From the NCBI GenBank assembly GCA_036337945.1, contig JAYZDF010000004.1, forward strand, positions 1-64,000: a stretch of DNA of 64,000 nt. Direction: 5' to 3'. Made by a program: the position numbers and the translations under genes. How positions within the stretch are numbered: position 1 is the first letter of the stretch; each line of letters begins with the position of its first letter. Positions 7,593-16,376 of the stretch are shown here, one piece after another. Under the pieces are notes generated by a model. The model was not told the DNA's origin. It searched no databases and saw nothing but the letters and a program-made list of their open reading frames with translations. Origin of the DNA: JAYZDF01 sp036337945. Its GTDB lineage: Bacteria; Myxococcota; Kuafuiibacteriia; Kuafuiibacteriales; Kuafuiibacteriaceae.

Positions 7593-9884
7593 CTACATAT
7601 CCAACTCTTTGCGAATTTTGGCCCTTTGAGACCATTGTAGAGCCTCTAGCCGATCAATTGCGCGAGATGCCGTTTTTGCCATTTTGACAAATTGAAACTC
7701 CGCCTCGTCAAATTGTCTGGCAGCGAGCAGTACTCTTCCTAACATTTTGTTTGCTTCCTCGATGAAGTCTGGATGTGGAAGACCGAGAGAGAGTGCTCTG
7801 CGGATTTCTATAAGTGCTCGATTCGACATGCCTATCTGAGCAAGACGTCGTGCGTACAGGTAATGAAGTAATCCATTCGAAGAGTGAGAAGCAGTTAGAT
7901 CGGCCAGTCGGACAAGTCCTTCCTCTTGCGAGTATTCCTGTAAAAGGTAATCACGAAGGACCGCTTGAATTGAAGCTTCCTGCTGCATTGCATATTTTTT
8001 TGCTTCGACCAGTCGCCGAAATCCAGCGCTCAAAGACCGAGTATCTGCCATACTAAGAATCTGCAGCGCTACCGTGCTGTTCGAGGTTTTCCATTCTAAG
8101 TCTGCGATAGCGAGCTCAACACGAAGGCGTCCTTGTGCTGTATAGTTTTGTGAGTTCCTGACTGCCTTCAGCTCGTCTAAAGCGGATTTTAGATGGCCCT
8201 TCTTTGCCATCGAGCGAGAAATCGACAAAGCAACACTCGAGTCCGCGGGACGGTACTCGGCGACTTTTCGAAAAAGCGCTATGCCTTCATTCATTTTTCC
8301 CGCGGCTATTTGTGCACGAGCGTCTGATTTCATCTTTGCGGTTTCATGTGCGCAGACTTTTTCGAGAATGCTTGGTCTAGAAAACCTTTGTTCCGCGCGT
8401 TTTTTGCTTTGCTTTGCTGCTGGGATCTTATCGATGTAGTCAGTCCATTCTTTAGCCAGGTCTTTTGCTGGCTTCTCGTAGGCTGTTTCGAAGCTGTTGC
8501 TTCGGTAAAGTGCTTTGAATTTTTCGATACCATAGGTGTCGATGAGAAATCGTAGAAAGGACCCGGCGACCGTATACGCTCGCGCAGCACTTTGGGTCCA
8601 AAAACCCTGCGGAGAAAGTAAATCCGCAGGATTTGGCGCTCTTTTCTGTTCAATCATCGCTTTAGCCCATTGGTGAACCGTCATTCGATCAGTGGGCCAA
8701 TCCGCAGCCACAGCAGTCCCCTCGACGATGCCCATGTTGACGAATATTCCGGCTTTCGCTGGAACTTTAAACAGGCCGTCCGCAAAATCTGCCGCAAAAA
8801 TATGAGCCAGTTCATGGCGTAGCACCGGGTGAGGAATAGATGTTCCATGGATATGGATTTCATTTTGCCAAGGTCGAGCGATTTGGGTTCTATAGGCGCC
8901 CATAAGTGACCTCTTTTGCCCGACGTTACGATAAACGAATACGCGAATAGGTTTGCTCAACTTGATGCTAAAAAATTTCTGAAGTTGCTGATAGTGAAGC
9001 TCAGACTCAATCAAAAAATCCTTTGTCTGTTCTTCCGTAAAGCTGGAGTCAAATCGAATATCTAGGCGCTCATTATGCTCTCGAAGAGATAGGATCTTCT
9101 CGATAGAAGACCGATCGAGGTTGAATCCTTCTGTTTCTCCTAGTGTCCACCCATAAAACGACGCGCTCACTAGGATAAAACTTTGAAACAGTCGAATGGT
9201 AAACTTCTTGGCGGTTCGAGGCCGAAGTCTTCTTAGAGGCGCGAAGGCGTCCAGGCTGAAAACGATAGCGCAAGCGAATAGGACGGTGATTATGCGATGG
9301 CTTACCAATGTCTTGGTCAGTCGAACTTCTTCATCGTACAGCGAACCGGGGAAGTAGCCAAAGGGCATACTGTAAGCGAAGATCTGTGGCTCAAAGTAGA
9401 GTCTTGCCAGTGCTTGACCCAACAGTAAACAATACACGAGGGCCGTGGCGACCAGCGCCATAAGTTTGTTTGAAAATATCCGGGCACAGGCCATGCCAAG
9501 CGCGATACCGAGGCAGGTTGTGGAGCCAGCCAAGAGGATAATCATCTGGATTCCTTCTTGTGGGTTGCAAGTCGAATTGAACCATTCCACGAGCATTCCT
9601 GCCGCTACGGTCGGAAATAAAAAAATTAATCCAAGTGAAGTAAGAATAAAAAATAGCCAGATGAGGCTTGCGTCCGTTGTGCGAGCTTTTTGCTGAACCA
9701 CATGAATACTGAGCCAGGCTGCGATGGGTCCGCCGATTATGCCGCTGATGAATGCTCTCTCAAACCCAAGTATATTAGTTAGGGGAAAGAAACTCAGCGA
9801 GACAGCGGCGATTGTATGTAATGCCAGCCCGAGTAAAAATGGTTTGAGATACGGGTTTGATGGGTTTTTTGACAAAAAGGACAC
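7593..9884 (-). CDS. Membrane gluzincin metalloprotease with C-terminal TPRs
   Basis: The first ~250 residues hold six or seven hydrophobic segments. A peptidase-MA-like domain follows, with HELAH at 357-361 and a third zinc ligand candidate E388 in GIVEGTAVAADW. The FLRFLIDTYGIEKFKALY stretch is typical of that family. From about residue 490 to the end there are TPR-like helices (GKMNEGIALFRKVAEYRPAD; QFDEAEFQFVKMAKTA). The architecture suggests a membrane-tethered zinc protease scaffold; topology and substrate are unknown. GTG start, 15 nt after the GspE-like gene. Confidence 0.8.
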   Translation of the reverse strand: MSFLSKNPSNPYLKPFLLGLALHTIAAVSLSFFPLTNILGFERAFISGIIGGPIAAWLSIHVVQQKARTTDASLIWLFFILTSLGLIFLFPTVAAGMLVEWFNSTCNPQEGIQMIILLAGSTTCLGIALGMACARIFSNKLMALVATALVYCLLLGQALARLYFEPQIFAYSMPFGYFPGSLYDEEVRLTKTLVSHRIITVLFACAIVFSLDAFAPLRRLRPRTAKKFTIRLFQSFILVSASFYGWTLGETEGFNLDRSSIEKILSLREHNERLDIRFDSSFTEEQTKDFLIESELHYQQLQKFFSIKLSKPIRVFVYRNVGQKRSLMGAYRTQIARPWQNEIHIHGTSIPHPVLRHELAHIFAADFADGLFKVPAKAGIFVNMGIVEGTAVAADWPTDRMTVHQWAKAMIEQKRAPNPADLLSPQGFWTQSAARAYTVAGSFLRFLIDTYGIEKFKALYRSNSFETAYEKPAKDLAKEWTDYIDKIPAAKQSKKRAEQRFSRPSILEKVCAHETAKMKSDARAQIAAGKMNEGIALFRKVAEYRPADSSVALSISRSMAKKGHLKSALDELKAVRNSQNYTAQGRLRVELAIADLEWKTSNSTVALQILSMADTRSLSAGFRRLVEAKKYAMQQEASIQAVLRDYLLQEYSQEEGLVRLADLTASHSSNGLLHYLYARRLAQIGMSNRALIEIRRALSLGLPHPDFIEEANKMLGRVLLAARQFDEAEFQFVKMAKTASRAIDRLEALQWSQRAKIRKELDM

Positions 9885-9899
9885 GAATTTGAGTTTTCG

Positions 9900-11879
9900 C
9901 TAAGCGGCTCCTGCAATGATGCTCAATGCTTCTTCTGCACTAGTAATTCCATTTACCAGTAAATAGTTTGCGTAGCGAGTCATCGGCACATAGGCGCCTT
10001 TGAGAGCGGTCTGCCGCAATTGATAGTGAGTCGCGTTATTTGTGATTTGTTGTCGAAGGTCATCGTCTGCGATCAGGATTTCGTAGACACCGACTCGGCC
10101 TCGATATCCAGTGCCTCCGCAAAAATCGCAACCTGCGGCGCGTTTGATTTCGCCATTAAATTCACGAGGTAGAATTTCATTTATCGCTAATTGCTCATGC
10201 ACATGAGGTGAGATAGGGCCAGATACTGCACAGGCAGGACAGAGTCTTCGAACCAGGCGCTGTGAGATGACACCAACCATTGATGAAGCGATGGCAAAGT
10301 TGTCCAGATCCATCTTACGCAAGCGTTCGATCGTTCCAATCGCGTCATTTGTGTGGAGAGAGGTAAGAACCATGTGCCCGGTCAGGCCTGCTTCAAGAGC
10401 AATTTTTCCCGTTTCTCTGTCACGACACTCGCCAATGAGAATAACGTTCGGATCTTGACGCAGAACAGACCGCAGAACGGAGGAAAATGTTAGTCCGACG
10501 TCGGATTTTATACTGACCTGAGTCATCCCTGGAATGTTGTATTCCACGGGATCTTCTACCGTTGTGATATTGGTTTCGTCGTTCCTTCGAATCCCTAAAG
10601 CAGAGTACAACGTGGTGGTCTTACCGCTGCCTGTTGGTCCGCAAACGTAGACGACACCGTGAGGTCGGGAAACCATTTGCTGAACGACCATACACACTTT
10701 TTCAGCAAGGATGAGCTGTTCCAGAGGCTGCATTGCATTCGCGCTGTCCAATATACGCATCACAACTTTCTCACCGTCGTGCGTGGGAAGGGTGGAAACA
10801 CGCAAGTCAAGTGAGCGACCGTCAGCCTCAAGGCTCATTCGCCCGTCTTGCGGTAGTCTTCGCTCACTGATGTCTAACTCCGCCAGAATCTTGAATCGTG
10901 ATGTGATCGCGCGATGAAGAGCGCGGGGGATGACGCCACCTTGCCGCTTCACAAGTCGCCCTGAACATCGATAGCGAACCACTACACCGGCTCGTTCAGG
11001 TTCAATATGAATATCTGAGGCTTCCAGTTCGATTCCTTCAGCGACAATTCGATCGACCAGCTGTTTTACCTCTTGTCCGCGGGTTCCATCCGTTCGCGGA
11101 TCATTTGAGTCATCTGAGATCCAATGGATGTTGTGGACTCGGTTTTTCGTAGTTTGTCCGGGAACACTCTGCTGCAAAAGAGCTTTATGTTGAGCGAGAA
11201 AGTCGTTGTAATTCTTTTCGCTGACGCCGACGGGGTTGAGTTCTACCCCTCGTATGATTCTTCGAATTTCGTCCAAACCAGCGAGGTTACTCGGGTCAGT
11301 ACATGCGACGGTCAGAATCCCGTCTTGAATGTTCAGGGGAATCATTTTGTGTACTTTTAGGATTCGGTCCGGAACCAATTTGTAGATATCTGGCTCAAAT
11401 TTAAACTTGGAGATATCGGCCATTGTCGTGCCACGTTCTTTGTTCAGGTTCTCAACTCTTTCAGCGAGAACTTGAGCGACGGCAATCGCAACCTCGGGAA
11501 TTTTTTGCAGAACCCGAACAAAGGCTTCGCGAGGAAGGAAGAAAACTTCTGTGGGTTCCATCGCTTTACAGGTCGCGGATCGAGGCGCTGCGGTTAGGAC
11601 AGCCATTTCCCCAAATACTTGACCGGCGCGGAGACGAGCCAATTCAAATTGGAGTCCCACCATAGCTTCGACGATGAACACTCCGACGGAGCCACTCCGA
11701 ACCACGTATAAAGCGTCACCAGCATCTCCTTCAGTAAAGATGACCTCTCCTTTCTCAAAGCTTCGATTCTCGAGACGCTGGGCAATCGCTTGCTGGAATT
11801 TCGGCTGGACGTTCCTAAATAAGGGTACCTGGGAAAGAAAACTGGTGATTTCATCGACGGAAGGTAGTTCCTGAAGCAT
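9900..11879 (-). CDS. GspE/PilB-type secretion ATPase with N-terminal cyclic-nucleotide-binding domain
   Basis: A 659-residue three-part protein. Residues ~15-135 form a cNMP-binding (CRP-like) domain with GEVIFTEGDAGDALYVV and the phosphate-binding-cassette pattern FGE...PRSAT (98-103). Residues ~155-230 are an MshEN domain. Residues ~265-659 are the ATPase with Walker A GPTGSGKT (414-421), Walker B-like ILIGECRDRET, LTSLHTNDA, and the zinc motif CPAC (547-550) / CDFC (584-587). It should power a type IV pilus or type II secretion machine, perhaps gated by cAMP or cGMP (inference). No other pilus gene is nearby. Confidence 0.92.
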   Translation of the reverse strand: MLQELPSVDEITSFLSQVPLFRNVQPKFQQAIAQRLENRSFEKGEVIFTEGDAGDALYVVRSGSVGVFIVEAMVGLQFELARLRAGQVFGEMAVLTAAPRSATCKAMEPTEVFFLPREAFVRVLQKIPEVAIAVAQVLAERVENLNKERGTTMADISKFKFEPDIYKLVPDRILKVHKMIPLNIQDGILTVACTDPSNLAGLDEIRRIIRGVELNPVGVSEKNYNDFLAQHKALLQQSVPGQTTKNRVHNIHWISDDSNDPRTDGTRGQEVKQLVDRIVAEGIELEASDIHIEPERAGVVVRYRCSGRLVKRQGGVIPRALHRAITSRFKILAELDISERRLPQDGRMSLEADGRSLDLRVSTLPTHDGEKVVMRILDSANAMQPLEQLILAEKVCMVVQQMVSRPHGVVYVCGPTGSGKTTTLYSALGIRRNDETNITTVEDPVEYNIPGMTQVSIKSDVGLTFSSVLRSVLRQDPNVILIGECRDRETGKIALEAGLTGHMVLTSLHTNDAIGTIERLRKMDLDNFAIASSMVGVISQRLVRRLCPACAVSGPISPHVHEQLAINEILPREFNGEIKRAAGCDFCGGTGYRGRVGVYEILIADDDLRQQITNNATHYQLRQTALKGAYVPMTRYANYLLVNGITSAEEALSIIAGAA

Positions 11880-11988
11880 AGTGAGAGGCTATCGCATAGT
11901 CATGCCGGGCTCCAGATTCCGAAGCCGTGAATACGTCGAAAAAGCTTGAGTATGGGTGATAAATTGTGCAACTGGGCTTTTTGGCAAC

Positions 11989-12984
11989 ATGCGCGTGTTT
12001 GTCTTGAAGAAATATCCCCGTTACAGCTTGGTACTCTTGCTTGCGATTTTCGCGTGCGAAGGCCAAACATCTGCTCAAAATGAGCCGTCTGCTGCAGAGG
12101 GTACTGCGGCCAATTCAGCGGGAAAAGCAATATTAATTCAACCGGTTACGCTGGATATCCCTGTAGAGGCTCCCCAGAAAAAGGCAGACCCAAACGCCCC
12201 CAAATACGCAGACATTTCTATTACGAGCACCCTAGAAGGTGGATTTGTCCGAGCTGTGGGCCGCGAACTCGGTCCCGCCTTAGCGCAAATAGCCAAAAGA
12301 GCCCTTGTTTGGTGGGTAAACCCTCGGACGGATTTACGCAAAAACGACAAGATTGAGATCGTGTACTCTGTCCATGAAGCCAAAGAGCCCACGATCCATG
12401 CAATTTGGTTTGTTTCGCAAAAGCTCAAAACAACAAAAACCGCAGTTTGGTACAAAGCGGAAAAAAACGAATTTCATAGGTGGTTTCAGCCGGATGGGTC
12501 AGAGCTCGCGCTGCGCCTAAAGAACGCTCCGATCCGGAGATATGAGCAAATTACCTCGCTGCTGAAAGACGGCAGAGGGCATAAAGGTATGGATTTCAAG
12601 AGCCCGGTGGGCTCCAAAATATATGCTCCCTTTAACGCGAAAGTGGTTCGCCGAAATTGGTCGACCCGACGAAACGGCCTTTGTCTCGATCTCCAAAGGG
12701 CGGATGGAGTAAGGATTTACCTTTTACACTTAGACAAAATTCTTCCCAACATCCGCGTGGGTACCCGGGTAAAGACGGGTCAACATATCGCGTTTTCGGG
12801 AAATACCGGGCGGAGCACCGCCCCTCACCTGCATTATCAAATTGAAAAGACACAGCGCGGCCGCGTTCTGGATCCCTTGAAAATGCACAAGACCAGCCGG
12901 TTTCGATTGCAAGGTGATGAAGTGAAGCGTATGCGTCTTAGACTGAGTAGACTGAAAAGTCTGCGTTCGGAGCCTGTGCGATGA
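11989..12984 (+). CDS. M23 (LytM-type) peptidase, secreted
   Basis: Starting at ATG 11989 gives a signal sequence (MRVFVLKKYPRYSLVLLLAI) with cleavage after TSAQ or, less likely, a lipid anchor at FAC. The C-terminal half is a complete M23 domain: GHKGMDFKSPVG supplies His and Asp, LLHLDK and HLHYQIEK supply the remaining His ligands, so it should be an active zinc endopeptidase on peptidoglycan cross-links. An upstream GTG at 11956 would add 11 non-signal residues. It overlaps the helicase start by 4 bp (12981-12984). Confidence 0.9.
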   Translation: MRVFVLKKYPRYSLVLLLAIFACEGQTSAQNEPSAAEGTAANSAGKAILIQPVTLDIPVEAPQKKADPNAPKYADISITSTLEGGFVRAVGRELGPALAQIAKRALVWWVNPRTDLRKNDKIEIVYSVHEAKEPTIHAIWFVSQKLKTTKTAVWYKAEKNEFHRWFQPDGSELALRLKNAPIRRYEQITSLLKDGRGHKGMDFKSPVGSKIYAPFNAKVVRRNWSTRRNGLCLDLQRADGVRIYLLHLDKILPNIRVGTRVKTGQHIAFSGNTGRSTAPHLHYQIEKTQRGRVLDPLKMHKTSRFRLQGDEVKRMRLRLSRLKSLRSEPVR

Positions 12985-15401
12985 CAGCGGCTAGAAAAAG
13001 AGTAAACGAATTAGAAATCGTTCAACCTGGCAGTGAAGAAGCCCGTGTAATCGAAGAAGAACTAGAACTTTTATCGAATGTACAACGAGCGTTGGCCGAA
13101 AGAGAGTTTCAAGGCTCAGCAGATGCTGAGTATGACCAGGAACTTGTCTCACTTAGAGATCAGATCTCTGAGGCGCATGTTGAAGATATCGCGCCGCTTG
13201 TGGCGGAAATGTATCGTCTGCAGGCGCTTGGGTCTCGCTCCGGAAGTGGCCGCTCTATTCCCGTTGATGCCGCGTGCCCGTACTTTGGCCATCTCGCTCT
13301 TGATGACGGCAAAAAGAAACGTCACGTTCTCATTGGCAATACCGGGTACGTGCCAAGCAAAGGCAAAGGCACCGCTATTGTTGATTGGCGACACGCACCT
13401 GTCTCCAAAATTTATTACCGCTACGATGAAGGTGAGGATTACGAAGAAGATTTCGGTGGTCGAGTGAGCACGGGAGTTGTTCTGGCTCGTCGAACAGTGA
13501 CGATCAGTAATGGTGAGCTAAGAAGAATTACCTGGTCGAAAGGTTCGGTGGCTCGTCGTCAAAATGGTGACTGGGTCCTGATTTCATCTGGTCAGCGACC
13601 TACTTTGGAAGGTGGTGCTGGTACGGCAAGCCGACCAAGCGCAACGATCGAAAATCATCTTGAGACATACGAACGCGGCCAGCTGGGCGTAGTTGGCGAC
13701 GAGACTCTGCGAGACGACAAGCGTCTACAAGCAATTACGGGCCTCATCGACAAACAGCAGTTCAATCTCATTACAAAACCTGACAGTGGAATCGTCATTC
13801 TTCAGGGTGGCGCGGGTAGCGGAAAGACAACCGTCGCGCTTCATCGCGCGGCGTATTTGCATTATCAAGACCCTCAAGTATTTTCCTCAAAGAACATGCT
13901 CGTCGTCGTGCGTAGCCCCGCATTGACTGAGTATATTGCGAGAGTGCTTCCGTCTTTGGGGGTTCCAGGAATTCCCGTGGTGACGCTGGCGAATTGGATG
14001 CGTGCGACTCGCGAGAAGGTTCTGCCCGAACTCAAGCGTCCTTACGTGGATGATGTGCCACCCGCGGTCGCCAAGCTCAAGAAACATCCCGCGATCATGC
14101 AATTGCTCGAATGGGCTGTTGAAGAAGAGGCTGCGGGCGTTCGTGAGCAGATGCTCACCAAATTCAAAGACTCGAATGCACGCAAAGCAGCGGCGCAAAA
14201 ATGGGATGGCCTGCGTCGTTTGGCATTAATCCCTCGAACCAATGAGATGATGCGTTGGCTTGAGTCAGAAACTTCCGGTCGGGCCGGCTTGAAGCCCGGT
14301 GAACGACGAGAAGCGACCGGCATGCTGAGGCGTTCCATTAAGCAGTCCGCTGATGTTGAAGCAACGTGGTCTGATATCTTGACCGACCGTCGCCTCATCG
14401 CAGAAGCCGTTGAAGAAAGATGTCCGGGTGAAGTTACTCCCGACGAAATTCGGGAATTGGTCAGCTGGGTGAGTATGCAAGCAGACGAGCCTGAACTTGC
14501 TGATTCAGATGATTTTGGCTCAGATGAGTCATCGCGAGAGCATAATTATCATGTTGGTGCTGATGGTCGTCGAATGGATGACGGTTCTTGCCGCGGCAAA
14601 TTTGACGAACATGACGATGCTTTGCTTCTTCGTCTTACGCAACTCAAGCAGGGTTCACTACAAATCTCCGGTTCACATCGCACGGTTGCCTACGAACACG
14701 TTGTTGTCGACGAGGCTCAGGATCTATCACCGACGGATGTTGTCGTGCTCAAGGGTGCTCTTACGAAACGTCAGAGCATGACTTTGGCCGGTGATACCGC
14801 GCAGAAACTTGTCTTTGATAACGGCTTTACCGACTGGAAGGATCTGATTGCAGATCTTGGTATCACGGGTCTGGAAATTGAACCGCTAAGAATCAGTTAT
14901 CGATCAACTCGAGAGGTCATGAGTTTTGCTCAAGACGTTCTCGGTCCACTTGCGCCAGATGAAGAGCCAATAGCAACTCGCAGTGGTGCTGATGTTGAAC
15001 AGTTTGCTTTTGGTACAACCGGAGAAGCCATAGCCTTTATCGGAGAGGCGCTTCGGTCGCTCGTCTTGCGCGAGCGTCGTGCGAGTGTGGCAGTTATTGC
15101 GAGGTACTCCGCGCAAGCGAACATGTACTATGAGGGACTGAAGAATGCTGAGGTTTCGGCGCTGAGGCGTGTGCACGGTAAGGAGTTCTCCTTTGCACCA
15201 GGTATTGATGTTGTTGATGTCGCCCAGATCAAGGGGCTGGAGTACGATTACATCGTATTGGTTGAAGTGAACGAGAACACCTATCCAGAGAATAACGAGG
15301 CACGGCATCTACTACATATCGCCGCGACTCGCGCGGTTTACCAATTGTGGGCAACTTCGGTTGGTCAACCGTCAACTCTTCTCCCTGACGCTGCGGTTTA
15401 A
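12981..15401 (+). CDS. HelD-like UvrD/Rep-superfamily helicase
   Basis: An 806-residue SF1 protein with the HelD layout: a charged N-terminal helical region (1-80), Walker A GGAGSGKT (276-283), a long inserted 'bridge' helical segment (~350-560) with an acidic patch, Walker B DEAQ (577-580), GDTAQK (604-609), SYRSTRE, and a C-terminal QIKGLEYDYIVLVEV...AATRA block. HelD recycles stalled RNA polymerase in Gram-positives; the same role here is inference. The start is coupled to the LytM gene by ATGA. Confidence 0.85.
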   Translation: MTAARKRVNELEIVQPGSEEARVIEEELELLSNVQRALAEREFQGSADAEYDQELVSLRDQISEAHVEDIAPLVAEMYRLQALGSRSGSGRSIPVDAACPYFGHLALDDGKKKRHVLIGNTGYVPSKGKGTAIVDWRHAPVSKIYYRYDEGEDYEEDFGGRVSTGVVLARRTVTISNGELRRITWSKGSVARRQNGDWVLISSGQRPTLEGGAGTASRPSATIENHLETYERGQLGVVGDETLRDDKRLQAITGLIDKQQFNLITKPDSGIVILQGGAGSGKTTVALHRAAYLHYQDPQVFSSKNMLVVVRSPALTEYIARVLPSLGVPGIPVVTLANWMRATREKVLPELKRPYVDDVPPAVAKLKKHPAIMQLLEWAVEEEAAGVREQMLTKFKDSNARKAAAQKWDGLRRLALIPRTNEMMRWLESETSGRAGLKPGERREATGMLRRSIKQSADVEATWSDILTDRRLIAEAVEERCPGEVTPDEIRELVSWVSMQADEPELADSDDFGSDESSREHNYHVGADGRRMDDGSCRGKFDEHDDALLLRLTQLKQGSLQISGSHRTVAYEHVVVDEAQDLSPTDVVVLKGALTKRQSMTLAGDTAQKLVFDNGFTDWKDLIADLGITGLEIEPLRISYRSTREVMSFAQDVLGPLAPDEEPIATRSGADVEQFAFGTTGEAIAFIGEALRSLVLRERRASVAVIARYSAQANMYYEGLKNAEVSALRRVHGKEFSFAPGIDVVDVAQIKGLEYDYIVLVEVNENTYPENNEARHLLHIAATRAVYQLWATSVGQPSTLLPDAAV

Positions 15402-15510
15402 ACGATAGAAGGGCGATTATTATGGTCTCACTGAGTGCGATACTCTCGGAGCTCAGATAAAGGGCAGCCCTAGGGTTGACTGGTAACGATTCTCGGGTCA
15501 TTGCAAAACC

Positions 15511-16374
15511 GTGAGCGCCCTATTTATACCCTTTCTGTTCATTGTTCTGTTCTTTGCGGCTGGCATTAAGGTCGTCAAAGAGTTTGAGCGAGGAGTTGTT
15601 CTTCGTCTTGGAAAATACACCGGCCAAATCAAGCCTCCCGGTCTTCAGTGGATTATTCCTGGTCTCGATAAAATGTACACCGTTGATACGCGTATTGTAG
15701 CTCGCGATGTTCCTCCCCAGGATGTGATCACTCGCGATAATGTTTCCGTCAAAGTCAACGCAGTGACGTATTTCAAAGTTATTGACCCTGACAAAGCCAT
15801 ACTCAAAGTTGAGAACTATTTGTACGCAACCAGCCAATACGCGCAAACGACTTTACGGTCTATTCTTGGTCAGCACGAGTTAGATGAATTACTCACCGCG
15901 CGAGAAGAGATTAATCAAAGCTTGCAAGAGGTCATTGACCGTCACACCGATGCCTGGGGAGTGAAAGTCACAAGTGTCGAACTAAAACATGTCGACCTTC
16001 CGAGCGAAATGCAGCGCGCGATGGCGAAACAAGCCGAAGCGGAACGTGAACGTCGTGCGAAGGTGATTGCCGCTGAAGGTGAAGTTCAAGCGTCCCAACA
16101 ACTCCAGGAAGCGGCTGCAACAATTGGCAAAGCACCGGGCGCGATGACACTTCGCTATTTACAAACGCTTTCGGAAATTGCGATCGAGAATAATTCGACC
16201 ATTGCGTTTCCGATACCCATCAATCTTCTTGAAGCGCTTGGTGGAACCGGAAGTCCAGTCGGCGATGTGCTCGCTGATACCGCGAAATCGATCGCGGCAC
16301 CAAAAACCTCATCTGCTTTGACGGGGAATGTGTCTGAGTTCGATTCTTCGGATTCTGAAAATACGAACGTGTAA
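15511..16374 (+). CDS. Slipin / stomatin-like SPFH protein
   Basis: One N-terminal hydrophobic segment (LFIPFLFIVLFFAAGI) is followed by a full band-7/SPFH domain with FERGVVLRLGKYTG, the slipin hallmarks and a helical arm (QRAMAKQAEAERERRAK). It then has AAATIGKAPGAMTLRYLQTL and an acidic tail. Such proteins oligomerise at the inner membrane in microdomains. GTG start at 15511 with no Shine-Dalgarno; a TTGACT lies at 15476-15481 but its -10 is poor. NfeD, the usual neighbour, is absent; the next gene is a KamA-family enzyme 2 nt downstream. Confidence 0.92.
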   Translation: MSALFIPFLFIVLFFAAGIKVVKEFERGVVLRLGKYTGQIKPPGLQWIIPGLDKMYTVDTRIVARDVPPQDVITRDNVSVKVNAVTYFKVIDPDKAILKVENYLYATSQYAQTTLRSILGQHELDELLTAREEINQSLQEVIDRHTDAWGVKVTSVELKHVDLPSEMQRAMAKQAEAERERRAKVIAAEGEVQASQQLQEAAATIGKAPGAMTLRYLQTLSEIAIENNSTIAFPIPINLLEALGGTGSPVGDVLADTAKSIAAPKTSSALTGNVSEFDSSDSENTNV

Positions 16375-16376
16375 CC

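Noticed and set aside
15476..15501. TTGACT element upstream of slipin as a full promoter
   Set aside because: No acceptable -10 follows at 16-18 nt, so it is left as a note in the gene entry.
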